A stretch of DNA of 64,000 bases from Streptococcus ilei (lineage in GTDB: Bacteria; Bacillota; Bacilli; Lactobacillales; Streptococcaceae), in NCBI RefSeq assembly GCF_000479335.1, contig NC_022584.1, positions 496,001-560,000 on the forward strand. The letters run 5' to 3'. A program made the translations under genes and the position numbers. Positions within the stretch are counted from its first letter, which is position 1, and every line of letters begins with the position of its first letter. Under the pieces are notes generated by a model. It ran no database searches. It worked only from the letters and a program-made list of their open reading frames with translations, and was not told the DNA's origin. This document shows positions 1 through 9,141 of the stretch, one piece after another.

Positions 1-97
1 TCCGGGCCTATTTTAGTTTCAAGGAAAACGTTATCAAAAATTGATTTGTTTTCAATTTGTAATTTACAAAAATTTTCAGACTGTTCAAAAATAACAG

Positions 98-145
98 AAA
101 GCAGGATTCTTACTCAGATATCGTTTTAAGTCTATCCTCCTGCTT
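98..145 (-). terminator. Probable terminator of the efe-tat operon
   Basis: Nine-base inverted repeat (AAAGCAGGA / TCCTGCTTT) separated by about 30 bases, followed on the minus strand by a T-rich run. It lies about 65 bases beyond the tatA stop. The long loop makes it less certain than a compact hairpin. Confidence 0.55.
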
Positions 146-208
146 TTGCTATTATTGAAAATGAAAGAAGTCATGATAGTTCTGTCAGAAAATATCATGA
201 AAGGAAAG

Positions 209-406
209 CTATTTTTCTTCTTTATCGGTCTTGTCTTTGTCCTCTTCTTTTTCAGCGGCACCATTGTTGACGGCCGACTTGAATTCAGAGAACATTTTTC
301 CAAGTGAGTGTCCTAACTCTGGCAAACGCTTTGGTCCAAAGATTAAGAGTGCTCCCAGGATAATGATAATTAGGCCTGGTGCACCGATATCACGTAAAAT
401 TCCCAT
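209..406 (-). CDS. tatA: Twin-arginine translocase subunit TatA
   Basis: Sixty-five residues, typical of small Gram-positive TatA. It has a short N-terminal transmembrane helix (about residues 8-22, rich in I/L/G), the hinge FGPKRLPELG, then an amphipathic helix and a highly charged Lys/Glu/Asp tail. TatA multimerises to form the passage for folded proteins across the membrane. It is the last gene of the efeO-efeB-efeU-tatC-tatA operon, two bases after tatC. No TatB is visible, so TatA probably serves both roles, as in other minimal Gram-positive TatAC systems. The only obvious substrate nearby is EfeB, which carries a twin-arginine signal. Confidence 0.95.
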   Translation of the reverse strand: MGILRDIGAPGLIIIILGALLIFGPKRLPELGHSLGKMFSEFKSAVNNGAAEKEEDKDKTDKEEK

Positions 407-408
407 AT

Positions 409-1128
409 TTATCTCCTTTTTTGTATGCGGTTATAGATGATGCGACTGATGCCCAAGCTCACTTCATAGAGCAAGATAAGAGGCACAGTCATTGCTAGAT
501 CACTGATAAAATCAGCAGGGGTCAGGATGACTGCTAGTAACAGCAATAGAAAGTAGGCTATTCGGCGATAGCGCCTTAACCAATCTGGCGTTAAGATATG
601 AATCGAGGTCAAAAAGGCTACAAGGACCGGCAATTCAAACAAGACACCCAGAGGAACGGTCGTATGAAAGACGAAGGTCAAGTAGTTCTGTGCCGTTAAC
701 TGAATGGTAAACTGACCTTGTCCCAACTTCAAGAGTACCTCTAAGATAGCTGGACTAACCAGATAATAGCCGAAGAATAAGCCTAGTAAGAAACAAATCA
801 AACTAGCTGGCACATAGAGCAGAATAGCTCCTGCTTCTCCTTTTCTCAAGGCTGGCTTTACAAATTGCCAGACTTGAAAGAGGGTGAAGGGCAGGGTGAT
901 GGTAAAAGCCATTAAACCTGCCAATTGCAGGTAGATGCTTAAAATATCATTAGGTCCGAGGACCAAGAGTTTTTCCCGAAAGCCAGCCGTCAAGTAGGCA
1001 TAAAGCTGATCAGAAAACAAGAAGGCTCCACAAAAGACAAGGAAAAAACAAAGGATGCAAGCGATGAAGCGCCGTCTAAACTCGCTTAAATGCTCTACAA
1101 TCGTGAGCCTTCTATCTTCATTTTTCAT
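409..1128 (-). CDS. tatC: Twin-arginine translocase subunit TatC
   Basis: A 239-residue polytopic membrane protein with about six hydrophobic helices. The N-terminal segment TIVEHLSEFRRR matches the conserved cytoplasmic start of TatC, which binds the twin-arginine signal. The length is normal for the family. Its start overlaps the end of efeU by 11 bases, so translation is probably coupled to the iron permease gene. Such physical fusion of Tat genes to an iron-peroxidase locus suggests a dedicated system, comparable to what is known for the staphylococcal fep-tat locus. The family call is firm; dedication to a single substrate is inferred. Confidence 0.96.
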   Translation of the reverse strand: MKNEDRRLTIVEHLSEFRRRFIACILCFFLVFCGAFLFSDQLYAYLTAGFREKLLVLGPNDILSIYLQLAGLMAFTITLPFTLFQVWQFVKPALRKGEAGAILLYVPASLICFLLGLFFGYYLVSPAILEVLLKLGQGQFTIQLTAQNYLTFVFHTTVPLGVLFELPVLVAFLTSIHILTPDWLRRYRRIAYFLLLLLAVILTPADFISDLAMTVPLILLYEVSLGISRIIYNRIQKRR

Positions 1129-2800
1129 GCTGCTTCACCGTCACAATCAGAATTATAAAGATAAACAGCATCTGACAAGCTACCACTTCCCAGCTCGGGT
1201 AGATCCCTGCCCAATCAATGGTTGGGAAATTACTCAAGAAATGGTTGGGAAGCATATTGGTTAATTGGAGCGCGTGTAGGCTCACCCCTAGCATCTTAAA
1301 GGCCAGAGCATAGATCATCCAAGTCAAGAGGAAGAAAATTTTATGAGACTTGACCAAATGACTTGCCTTAGTCATAAGAATAGCAAGAATGGCTAAAACT
1401 GCAAGAGCTAAGCCGATCCCTAGAAAGAAATCAAAGGAGCGAATACGAGGGAGAATCCCTACATAGAAAAGGATAGTCTCAGCCCCCTCACGGAAGACAG
1501 CTAAGAAACTGAGGGCAAACATAGAAATGAAACTTCCAGTTGCTGTCACAGCCTTCATCTGACTTTCCATGAATTGGTTCCATTTTTTAACGGAGGACTT
1601 GCGATGTAGCCAAATCCCAATGACAATCATCATGCCTACTGCGATAATTCCTACCGCTCCCTCGATCACCTCGCGGTTTGAAGCCGAGGTCACAGCTGGG
1701 AATAAGAATTGAAGAGCTACTGCAATGGCTGCACTGGCCAGGATACCTAGAAGAGCACCTGCATAAACCCATTTCAAGCCTTTGATCAATTTAGCAGATT
1801 TGAGAACTGTCACCAAAGCCATGACAATCAAGAGCGCTTCGACACCCTCGCGTAAGAGGATCAACATAGCGTCAACCGCCGAATAAGAGGCGGTGGTATC
1901 AATAGCAGACAGATCACTAATCAGAGCTTCCAGTTGTTTTTGGTACTTGCTTTCCTTCCCCTTGACCATAATAACTGGACTTTGACTTTCTACTCGGGTA
2001 TAGAGAGCTGGATTGGTCGTGCTGACATCGCCTTCGATCGTTGGCCAGATGGTAATGAACTCCTTCATGACTTGACTAGCTTGGCTAGTGTCATTGGCTT
2101 GAAAGAGGCTCAGAGCTTTCTTTAGGAGCTTGATCCCGTCTGAAAGAGTCAGATTGGAGCTTGTTTCCTCAATCTTTTGCCCACTGATAAATTGATCCAG
2201 TACATTCTTTAAGTCGTTGTACGAAGATTGGATGGAGTCAAAGTTTGTAGGCTCCGTTTCGATCGCACTTCTCAAGAAGGAGATAGCTGTTTCTACTTTT
2301 CCATAGTAAGCTGTACTATGATCTCTGACAACCGCTTCATTCCGAGTCCAGGTATTGTTTAAATCGGCATAAGCCTTTCGTGTCGCTTGGAGATCCTTTG
2401 CTGTGATCGCCTCTTGTAGCTTCTCAAAGTAAGGCTTCAAGCGAGTTTCTAGCTTCTCTTTTTCAGCATCCAGATCGACTGGATTTTGTTCTTTTTCAAA
2501 GGCTAGCAAGGAAGTGGAGACAGTCACCAATTGCTTTTCTGTGATCTCACCTTCCAAGTCCAGACTTTTCTGGACTTCTTTTCCTGCCTTGGAATCATGA
2601 TTGGCTTTCTTAAGAAATTCTTCATTTATCTCTGCGACAAGAGTGTGAGCCTTTTCTTGGTCCTTATCCCGAACTGCTGTCGTTGCATCTGTGATTTTGA
2701 TAAAGAGATCACTATAAGACTCAGCTTGGACAGGGGTGACGATGAAAAAGAGACAGGCTACTAGGACGACTAACAATTTATTCAAATAAGTCTTGACCAA
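1118..2800 (-). CDS. efeU: FTR1-family high-affinity iron permease EfeU
   Basis: A 560-residue protein with an N-terminal signal/anchor (ending VQAES), an extracellular helical region to about residue 300, then a multi-helix membrane domain. Two REGxE motifs, REGVEALL near residue 315 and REGAETIL near residue 425, are the iron-binding signatures of FTR1/EfeU permeases. The long N-terminal extracytoplasmic region is typical of Gram-positive EfeU. It overlaps efeB by 23 bases and tatC by 11 bases, so the operon is tightly coupled. The predicted role is import of iron released or oxidised at the surface by EfeO and EfeB. Confidence 0.93.
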   Translation of the reverse strand: MVKTYLNKLLVVLVACLFFIVTPVQAESYSDLFIKITDATTAVRDKDQEKAHTLVAEINEEFLKKANHDSKAGKEVQKSLDLEGEITEKQLVTVSTSLLAFEKEQNPVDLDAEKEKLETRLKPYFEKLQEAITAKDLQATRKAYADLNNTWTRNEAVVRDHSTAYYGKVETAISFLRSAIETEPTNFDSIQSSYNDLKNVLDQFISGQKIEETSSNLTLSDGIKLLKKALSLFQANDTSQASQVMKEFITIWPTIEGDVSTTNPALYTRVESQSPVIMVKGKESKYQKQLEALISDLSAIDTTASYSAVDAMLILLREGVEALLIVMALVTVLKSAKLIKGLKWVYAGALLGILASAAIAVALQFLFPAVTSASNREVIEGAVGIIAVGMMIVIGIWLHRKSSVKKWNQFMESQMKAVTATGSFISMFALSFLAVFREGAETILFYVGILPRIRSFDFFLGIGLALAVLAILAILMTKASHLVKSHKIFFLLTWMIYALAFKMLGVSLHALQLTNMLPNHFLSNFPTIDWAGIYPSWEVVACQMLFIFIILIVTVKQHEK

Positions 2801-3986
2801 TGTATCCTCCTTCCTTCACACCTCCGAAACAGGCAAAGAGGCCACTGCCAATATGAGTCACATATTCATTCATCTTATCATCTGCCCCAAGATTGGTTTG
2901 GATTTTCACAAAGCGGTCTGGATCCTTTTGAAAGGCAATAAAAAGCAATCCTGCATCAAACTGCCCCGTTTTCGGATCAATCCCATCAGAGTAAGAATAA
3001 GAGCGTCGCAAAATTGGCAGATCCACTTCTTTGGCCAAACGGACATGTGAGTCAACTGGTAAGAGGGAGAGGTCCACTTCGTCAAACTCGTTTTGCTTTC
3101 CAAATGGTGCGCCACTTTCTTTATAGCGTCCAAAGGTATTTTCTTGCTCCTTCAGGTTGGTCCGGTCCCAAGTCTCTAAGTGCATAATAATCCGACGGAC
3201 AGCCATATAAGAGCCGTTATTCATCCAGTCTTGACTATCAGCCCAAACTACCTTATTAAAATCTTTCTCTGTCGTGACATTGGCAGTTCCATCCTTGAAG
3301 CCGAAGAGGTTCCTTGGAGTTTCCATGCGATCCCCAATAGCAGCAAATCCTGATTGGCTCCACTTCATGGTCACCTTGTTCCGTCCTTTACGGATCAGAT
3401 TGCGGACAGCATGAAAGGCTACCTGCTCATCATCTGCACATGCTTGGATGACAATATCACCACCCGTATACTGCTCTCTCAACTGTTCCTTAGGAAAAGC
3501 TGGCAGATCCCGAAAGAGTTTAGGACGTTTCTTCTCAAGGCCTAGTTTGGTCAAAAAGCTAGCCGAAACACCAAAGGTTAGGGTGAGGCGGTAAGGATTT
3601 AGTCCGACTGTTTCTCCTGTATCACTTGGAGGCAAGAGAGCGTTGGATCCATCTTTTTTGACCAGTTCCCCATTGACTAATTTCTGGCTATAATCTGTCC
3701 AGTCTTTAAACAACTGAATCAATTCGTTTTTATCTGTCGTCCGGAGATCGAGCACCACAAAATAAATATTCTTCTGCATGGGGGTGGTAATTCCAGCCTG
3801 ATGCTTGCCGTAAAAACTAATTTCTTCTTGACCGTCAGCGATTTTTTTGGAACCTTGCTCCTTATTAGCGAAAAAAGCAGAAGCACCGGATAGACCAAGT
3901 GCTAAGCCTGCTCCCCCAATACCTGCTTTTTTCAGAAATTCGCGACGATCCATCTTCTTTTCAAAAAATTTTTCGTCTTTTGTCAT
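2778..3986 (-). CDS. efeB: Tat-exported DyP-type heme peroxidase EfeB
   Basis: A 402-residue protein. Residues 13-20 read DRREFLKK, a textbook twin-arginine motif, followed by a Gly/Ala/Leu-rich hydrophobic stretch, so it is exported folded with cofactor by the adjacent TatAC. The dye-decolourising peroxidase motif GxxDG is present (GFKDG), as is the heme-ligand region DSHVRLA and a downstream Arg pair (LRRSYSY). In EfeUOB systems it oxidises ferrous iron or handles heme at the cell surface. It lies between efeO (two-base gap) and efeU (overlap). The ribosome binding site before the first ATG is weak and an internal ATG at residue 12 would keep the RR motif, so the exact start is uncertain. 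Confidence 0.95.
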   Translation of the reverse strand: MTKDEKFFEKKMDRREFLKKAGIGGAGLALGLSGASAFFANKEQGSKKIADGQEEISFYGKHQAGITTPMQKNIYFVVLDLRTTDKNELIQLFKDWTDYSQKLVNGELVKKDGSNALLPPSDTGETVGLNPYRLTLTFGVSASFLTKLGLEKKRPKLFRDLPAFPKEQLREQYTGGDIVIQACADDEQVAFHAVRNLIRKGRNKVTMKWSQSGFAAIGDRMETPRNLFGFKDGTANVTTEKDFNKVVWADSQDWMNNGSYMAVRRIIMHLETWDRTNLKEQENTFGRYKESGAPFGKQNEFDEVDLSLLPVDSHVRLAKEVDLPILRRSYSYSDGIDPKTGQFDAGLLFIAFQKDPDRFVKIQTNLGADDKMNEYVTHIGSGLFACFGGVKEGGYIGQDLFE

Positions 3987-3988
3987 TG

Positions 3989-4858
3989 TTATTTACCGTT
4001 TAAAATGATTCCCATTTGAGAGAGTGGTTCTCCCAATTTCGTAACTGCTTCTGCTAGTTCTTTGGTATCTTCTTCTGTTAGATCTGTATATGATTTATAA
4101 TTGGAATCATCAGTCATATGTTTGTCTAACAAGTCATTCACCGCCTTGAATTCTGTTTCAAGGGTTTTCACTAGTTTGGCATCCTTCTTCTCAATGAGAG
4201 GTTTGAAGAGAGCAAAGATCTTCTCAGCCCCTTCGATATTGGCACGGAAGTCATAGAGATCTGTATGAGAGAAAATTTCTTCTTCCCCAGTGATCTTTTG
4301 TGTCGCCACTTCATTTAAGAGGTCAACCGCACCTGTCAACATCAAATCTGGCGTCACTTCTACTGTCGCAATCTTAGCTTTCAACTCTTTGATATCATTT
4401 ACCAATTGCTCTGCATATTTTTCAGTGCCTTCGGTTGTATTTTGTTCCCAGAGGATGCGTTCGATACGGTGGAAGCCTGACCATCCTTCTTCTGATTTGT
4501 TTTCATCGACATAGTCAACCAAACGGAAGTCAATCTTGACATCAGACTCCCCAAAGCTTTCAGCGATTGGTTCAGAGCGTTCATAAGACATCCGAATCAA
4601 AGGATAGACCTTCTTAGCTTCTTCTAAATCACCACTTTTTAGGACTCTTTGAAATTCCTCTGTATCTTTTAACAACTGATCGATTTGTCCTTGCACAAAC
4701 TCCTTGTATTCACTTGTCGCCTGGTCCAAGGCTTTTTGGTCCTCTTTTGACAATTTCACTGTCGAAGAGGAACTATTTGTAGTTGTGTTTTTTGAAGATG
4801 TATTGGCACAGCCTGCTAATAAAGCGACTGATAAGAGTGTTACTGCAAGTTTTTTCAT
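3989..4858 (-). CDS. efeO: Iron-uptake lipoprotein EfeO (imelysin-like, M75 family)
   Basis: A 289-residue lipoprotein with lipobox LLAGC (Cys about residue 17), a Ser/Thr/Asn-rich linker and an imelysin-like helical domain. The HxxE motif of the EfeO/M75 family is present in FHRIERILWE. It lacks the N-terminal cupredoxin domain of long EfeO proteins, so it is an EfeM-like short form. As first gene of the operon it probably binds ferrous/ferric iron and passes it to EfeB/EfeU. A good promoter lies directly upstream. Confidence 0.92.
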   Translation of the reverse strand: MKKLAVTLLSVALLAGCANTSSKNTTTNSSSSTVKLSKEDQKALDQATSEYKEFVQGQIDQLLKDTEEFQRVLKSGDLEEAKKVYPLIRMSYERSEPIAESFGESDVKIDFRLVDYVDENKSEEGWSGFHRIERILWEQNTTEGTEKYAEQLVNDIKELKAKIATVEVTPDLMLTGAVDLLNEVATQKITGEEEIFSHTDLYDFRANIEGAEKIFALFKPLIEKKDAKLVKTLETEFKAVNDLLDKHMTDDSNYKSYTDLTEEDTKELAEAVTKLGEPLSQMGIILNGK

Positions 4859-4893
4859 GAGAATTTCTCCTGGATTCGTTTTTTACGTGGTCT

Positions 4894-4922
4894 ATTATAG
4901 CAAAGATTTTCTCATTTTTCAA
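4894..4922 (-). promoter_or_regulatory. efeO-efeB-efeU-tatCA promoter
   Basis: On the minus strand TTGAAA (4917-4922) and TATAAT (4894-4899) are separated by 17 bases, a near-consensus sigma-A promoter 35 bases before the efeO start codon. An imperfect dyad centred on CAATTG overlaps the upstream side and could be an operator. Confidence 0.75.
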
Positions 4923-4951
4923 CAATTGTCAGAAAACTTTAATAAAATGAA

Positions 4952-6493
4952 TTAAAGAAGTAATTCTTTCACTCGACCGATATCTGTCTCTTTTACTACG
5001 AGGTAGATGCTATCTCCTAGATAGAGGCGGGTACTACCATGCACCGTACTGTTTTTCCCATTATGCTGATGAGTTGTGATCAGGAGGTCTCTTGGTAGGT
5101 CTAAATCTCGAACCTGACGGCCTGCTAGTTTCTCTGATACTGGAATTTCGATCAGGGTCAAGACATCTGAACCATTCGTCACCTCAGGCATCAATTGCTC
5201 CAGCATGGCTTCATAGACAGGGGCCCCTTTTAGCAGATCCATGGTGATGTAAGCTGTCAAAGTCACCAAGCCGATTGGCATCAAGGTTCGAATATCTCCT
5301 ACCATTTCCGTTACTAAAATCATGGCTGTCAAGGGCGCTTTAGAAATGGCACTAAAATAACCACTCATACCCAAAATGACAAACAAGGGGAGTTGATTAG
5401 AATGTATGAGACCAAACTTCAATAAAACAGCCGCAACCAAGGCTCCTAAAACAGAGCCTAGAGCTAGAATCGGAAGAAAGATGCCACCAGGAAGACCACT
5501 ACCGTAACTAATCATACTCCAGATAAACCGTATCCCAAAATAGAAGATCAGCGTTTGGATACTAAGAGGCACATGGGCTAAGTTCAAAACCAACTGATTG
5601 CCACCACCTAATAAGTGAGGGAAATAATAACCAATCGGTAGGATCAAAAGAAAAGCAAAGAGTGAAAAATAGGGGGCAGATACTTTGAACCAGCTACCAA
5701 GCTTTTGATAAAGCCGACCAATATTTAAAACAGCAACTTCATAGAAATAACCAGTTAGGCCCAGAAAAATTCCCATCACTAAGAAAATCCAATAACTGGA
5801 TAAATCGATATGTGGGATGTGGTCTGGCATGTTTAAAACAGGTGTTTGACCGAAAATATTGAGGGAGACAAAGTTTGCGACCAAACTCGCAGCCAAGGTC
5901 GATACCCAGAAGACACGAGAAAAATGATGGTAGACTTCTTCTACTACAAAGAGTAGACCAGCGATCGGTGCATTGAAGGCTGCTGCCAAACCTGCTGCGG
6001 CACCGCTGGCAATCAAGGCTCTTTCTTCTACTGGACTAAGCGCAAGTTTCTTAGCTAGCCCCTTTCCTCCCATGGCGCCAAGTTGGATACTGGGGCCTTC
6101 ACGACCCAACATCAAACCACTTGCAATTGCTAAAATCCCTAAAATGTACTTCTGCCAAAGCGTAGCCCACCAGTCTATCTGAAGCAGTCCTTTTAATTCT
6201 GCTTCTACTTGAGGAATACCAGATCCTTTAACGTTTTTGTTATTTTTGATGAGCTGGCTAGCTAGCAAAATAATAAAAAGATACATCAAAAGGATGATGA
6301 CCCAATTGATCGGACTTCTTCCTAGATCCTTATATAATCCCTGGACAACATGGAATAGATGCTCAATAAAAAATCGAAAACTCGAGACAATCGCGCCGAC
6401 TACGAGCCCTACTAAGACACCTCTGCTAACCTGAGATAAAATAGATCTTGAGGTCGATTGAAATTCTCTTTGGATTTGCTGACTTTGTTTCAT
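4952..6493 (-). CDS. ClC-family chloride/proton antiporter with C-terminal TrkA-C domain
   Basis: A 513-residue membrane protein with the ClC selectivity motifs GSGIPQVEAE, GREGPS and GGIFLP. The gating Glu in GREGP is kept, and the proton-transfer Glu region FNAPIAGLLFVVEE is intact, so it should be a Cl-/H+ exchanger rather than a passive channel. The last 75 or so residues form a TrkA-C (RCK-C)-like regulatory domain that may bind a nucleotide or ligand. It ends 93 bases upstream of efeO and is probably a separate unit. Likely roles are acid tolerance and charge compensation; the substrate is inferred from motifs. Confidence 0.9.
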   Translation of the reverse strand: MKQSQQIQREFQSTSRSILSQVSRGVLVGLVVGAIVSSFRFFIEHLFHVVQGLYKDLGRSPINWVIILLMYLFIILLASQLIKNNKNVKGSGIPQVEAELKGLLQIDWWATLWQKYILGILAIASGLMLGREGPSIQLGAMGGKGLAKKLALSPVEERALIASGAAAGLAAAFNAPIAGLLFVVEEVYHHFSRVFWVSTLAASLVANFVSLNIFGQTPVLNMPDHIPHIDLSSYWIFLVMGIFLGLTGYFYEVAVLNIGRLYQKLGSWFKVSAPYFSLFAFLLILPIGYYFPHLLGGGNQLVLNLAHVPLSIQTLIFYFGIRFIWSMISYGSGLPGGIFLPILALGSVLGALVAAVLLKFGLIHSNQLPLFVILGMSGYFSAISKAPLTAMILVTEMVGDIRTLMPIGLVTLTAYITMDLLKGAPVYEAMLEQLMPEVTNGSDVLTLIEIPVSEKLAGRQVRDLDLPRDLLITTHQHNGKNSTVHGSTRLYLGDSIYLVVKETDIGRVKELLL

Positions 6494-6569
6494 AAATTCT
6501 CTTTAACTCCCAGTTTTCTTGCTTTTATTATACTATTTTTCATAGCTCTTGAGTAAGACAACAGCAAAA

Positions 6570-6589
6570 AAACGCCCAAATGAGCGTTT
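6570..6589 (-). terminator. nox terminator
   Basis: Inverted repeat AAACGC / GCGTTT with a short loop, followed on the minus strand by a T run, 12 bases after the nox stop. Confidence 0.8.
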
Positions 6590-6601
6590 CTATAGAATGC
6601 A

Positions 6602-7978
6602 TTATTTAGCAGTAAGTGCTGCCATAGTAATGTAGTTGTATGGTTTGTTGAAGTGTGGCAAGAAGAATAGGTCTGTCAATGCCAATTTTTCAATTGTAAC
6701 ATGCTCTTGGATTGCCAATGAGAACATGTGGATACCCATTGAGATTGCAGCATCACGTGATACCATTTGAGCACCAAGGATTTCACGGCTATCTTGATCG
6801 TAAACGATCTTGATAGCAACTTCATGGTTATCATGTTTCATAAATTCTGGTTTTTGAAGGTCGTTAAATCCAGTTTCAGTTGCATTGTAGCCTGCAGCTT
6901 TTGCTTTTTCAAGTGTCAAACCAGTTGAAACCATGTGAAGACCATAGATAGAAATACCATTTGATCCTTGAACACCGATTCCTTCAAGTTCATGTCCACA
7001 AGCGTTGTACGCACCTACGATACCGGTACGAACAGCGTTTGAAGCAAGCGCGATGTAGCTAGTGTCTTTACGAGCGTTGTCATAAACAGTCGCACAGTCA
7101 CCTACTGCATAAACACCTGGAATTGATGTTTCTTGTTTCTTGTCAACAAGGAAGGCACCGTTACGGAAGAGTTCAATCTTACCGTCAGCAAGAGCTGTGT
7201 TTGGACGGAATCCAACTGCAAGAACAACCATATCCACATCAAATGTTTCTTTGTCAGTGATCAAGCGTTCAACTTTACCTTCACCTTCGATAGCTTTAAC
7301 AGTTTGACCAAGAGCCAAACGGATGTTGTGGTCTTCCAAGTTTTTAGCCATCATTTGTGTGAAGTCTTTGTCATAGTATCCGTTCAATACTGTGTCAACG
7401 ATATCAACAAGGACCACTTCTTTTCCAAGACGTTCGAATGCTTCAGCAAGCTCAACACCAATGTAACCACCACCAACTACAGCGATACGTTCAAGGTGTT
7501 TGCTCTTATCAGCAAGTTTGTTGATAACTTCTTCAGCATTTTGGTATAACTTAACAAATTGTACGTTTTCAAGAGTTGCTTTGAACTCACGGTTACCTTT
7601 AACAATTTCAACACCTTCAATTGGAGGCAAAATTGGTGTAGAACCAGTAGCAAAGATCAACTTATCGTATGATTCTTTGTGTTCTTTTCCTTCAACTTCT
7701 GCAGTAACAACTTTGTTATCGTAGTCGATTGAAAGTACAGGTGAGTTCATGTAAATTTTCGCACCTTTAGCTTCAAGCGTTTCTTTATCAGAGTAGAACA
7801 AGCCTTCAGGACCGTCGATTTGCTCACCGATCCAAAGAGCCATTCCACATCCAAGGAATGAAATATTTGAGTTTTGGTCAAATACAACGATCTCGTTTTC
7901 GTTTCCAAAGTTGTCCAACATAGTGTTGATACATGCAGTTCCAGCGTGGTTAGCACCCACAACTACGATTTTACTCAT
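6602..7978 (-). CDS. nox: Water-forming NADH oxidase
   Basis: A 458-residue flavoprotein of the pyridine nucleotide-disulphide reductase family. The N-terminal FAD fold starts [10 protein letters not shown], the single redox Cys is at residue 44 in NISFLGCGM, and an NADH-binding [13 protein letters not shown] motif lies mid-protein. A lone Cys (forming Cys-sulphenic acid) is typical of H2O-forming Nox that reduces O2 by four electrons and regenerates NAD+ in streptococci. The start at 7978 is chosen because AGGTAGGA lies at the right spacing and the protein then begins at the FAD fold. The promoter carries a cre-like site, suggesting carbon-source control by CcpA. Confidence 0.95.
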   Translation of the reverse strand: MSKIVVVGANHAGTACINTMLDNFGNENEIVVFDQNSNISFLGCGMALWIGEQIDGPEGLFYSDKETLEAKGAKIYMNSPVLSIDYDNKVVTAEVEGKEHKESYDKLIFATGSTPILPPIEGVEIVKGNREFKATLENVQFVKLYQNAEEVINKLADKSKHLERIAVVGGGYIGVELAEAFERLGKEVVLVDIVDTVLNGYYDKDFTQMMAKNLEDHNIRLALGQTVKAIEGEGKVERLITDKETFDVDMVVLAVGFRPNTALADGKIELFRNGAFLVDKKQETSIPGVYAVGDCATVYDNARKDTSYIALASNAVRTGIVGAYNACGHELEGIGVQGSNGISIYGLHMVSTGLTLEKAKAAGYNATETGFNDLQKPEFMKHDNHEVAIKIVYDQDSREILGAQMVSRDAAISMGIHMFSLAIQEHVTIEKLALTDLFFLPHFNKPYNYITMAALTAK

Positions 7979-8014
7979 AGAAAAAATCCTACCTTTAATT
8001 TTATTTACCATACA

Positions 8015-8043
8015 ATTATAACATGAAAATGATATCGTTTCCA
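8015..8043 (-). promoter_or_regulatory. nox promoter with cre-like site
   Basis: TATAAT on the minus strand at 8015-8020 lies 37 bases before the nox start. The 14-mer TGGAAACGATATCA (8030-8043) matches the CcpA cre consensus TGWAANCGNTNWCA at 13 of 14 positions and covers the -35 region. CcpA control is inferred. Confidence 0.6.
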
Positions 8044-8193
8044 AATTTTTTGCTTACAATTTGTGATATTATTTTCAAATCAATTTGCATAAGTCCTGAA
8101 AAATGTCAATAATTTTGCTTGGGGGGATTGTGAAATGGCTTTCTTTTTGATAAACTTGAAGTAGGTGAATATTGGAAAGGTGGTTTACTATTT

Positions 8194-9117
8194 GTGGAAC
8201 TAACTAGTCGATCCGAACGCCTAATGGGCTCCACCATAACCGTTTCGATTTCTCATCAACAAGCTTACCAAATACTGGCCGATTGCTTTAGTCTCTTGCG
8301 ATCCTATGAGCATCGCTTTAGTGCCAATGACTCTTCTTCTGAATTGATGGAGGTCAATCAAAAGGCTGGCATTGAACCCGTAAAGGTTCATCCAGATCTT
8401 TTTTCACTGATTGCTCTAGGAACCAGCCATAGTCAGGCGCAAGGAAGTCATTTAAACATTGCGATTGGTCCACTTGTCCAAACCTGGAGAATTGGTTTTT
8501 CAGATGCTAGGAAGCCTGATCAAGGGGAAATTGAACAAGCCCTAACAATCATTGACCCTCATCAGATTTGCTTAGATCCGAATCAACAAACTGTTTTTCT
8601 CAAAAGAAAAGGGATGAAAATTGATCTAGGCGCTTTAGCTAAGGGATTTAGTGCGGATTTACTAGCTAGTTATCTCAGGAGTCAGGGGATCGAGCAAGCT
8701 TTAATTGATTTGGGGGGCAATATCCTTACCCTTGGTCAAAACCCTGTCAGTCATCGCCCCTGGCGAATTGGGATCCAAGATCCGCAGCTTCCAAGAGGGG
8801 AACATTTACTAGTTCTATCTGTTACAGATAAGTCCGTTGTGACATCAGGTACCTATGTTCGTCACCTTGAGGTTGACGGCCGGTCCTTCCATCATATTTT
8901 TGATCCTCAAACTGGCTATCCTGTCGAAACAGAACTGGCAAGTCTCACGATTATTTCTGATCGATCAGTCGATGGGGAGATTTGGACCACCCGCTTGTTC
9001 GGTGAAGAACCGACCAACATTTTAAATATTGTTGAAACCTTACCTGGCATGGATGCTATTCTAGTCTATCAGTCAGGTCGCCTCGCCTATACCAGTGGGC
9101 TACATGATTATTTGTAA
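8194..9117 (+). CDS. apbE: Cytoplasmic FAD:protein FMN transferase ApbE
   Basis: A 307-residue ApbE-family protein that moves the FMN moiety of FAD onto Ser/Thr of target proteins. Visible family motifs are DLGALAKGFSAD, LIDLGGNI, and VVTSGTY followed by FHHIFDPQTGYP. The Mg-site region reads GEIWTTRLF where the common form is ADALSTALF, so an acidic residue and the Thr are retained but the segment is unusual. There is no signal peptide or lipobox, unlike the exported ApbE/Ftp lipoproteins, so it should act in the cytoplasm. The GTG start has AAAGGTGG nine bases upstream. It leads an operon with two flavin reductases, the second of which carries two ApbE-type acceptor motifs in its tail. Confidence 0.93.
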   Translation: MELTSRSERLMGSTITVSISHQQAYQILADCFSLLRSYEHRFSANDSSSELMEVNQKAGIEPVKVHPDLFSLIALGTSHSQAQGSHLNIAIGPLVQTWRIGFSDARKPDQGEIEQALTIIDPHQICLDPNQQTVFLKRKGMKIDLGALAKGFSADLLASYLRSQGIEQALIDLGGNILTLGQNPVSHRPWRIGIQDPQLPRGEHLLVLSVTDKSVVTSGTYVRHLEVDGRSFHHIFDPQTGYPVETELASLTIISDRSVDGEIWTTRLFGEEPTNILNIVETLPGMDAILVYQSGRLAYTSGLHDYL

Positions 9118-9141
9118 TTTTAATTTCAGAAAGGAATTTCC

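Noticed and set aside
8194..9117. ApbE as an exported lipoprotein for surface flavinylation
   Set aside because: No signal peptide or lipobox before the conserved N-terminal MGST segment, and the start has a clear ribosome site.
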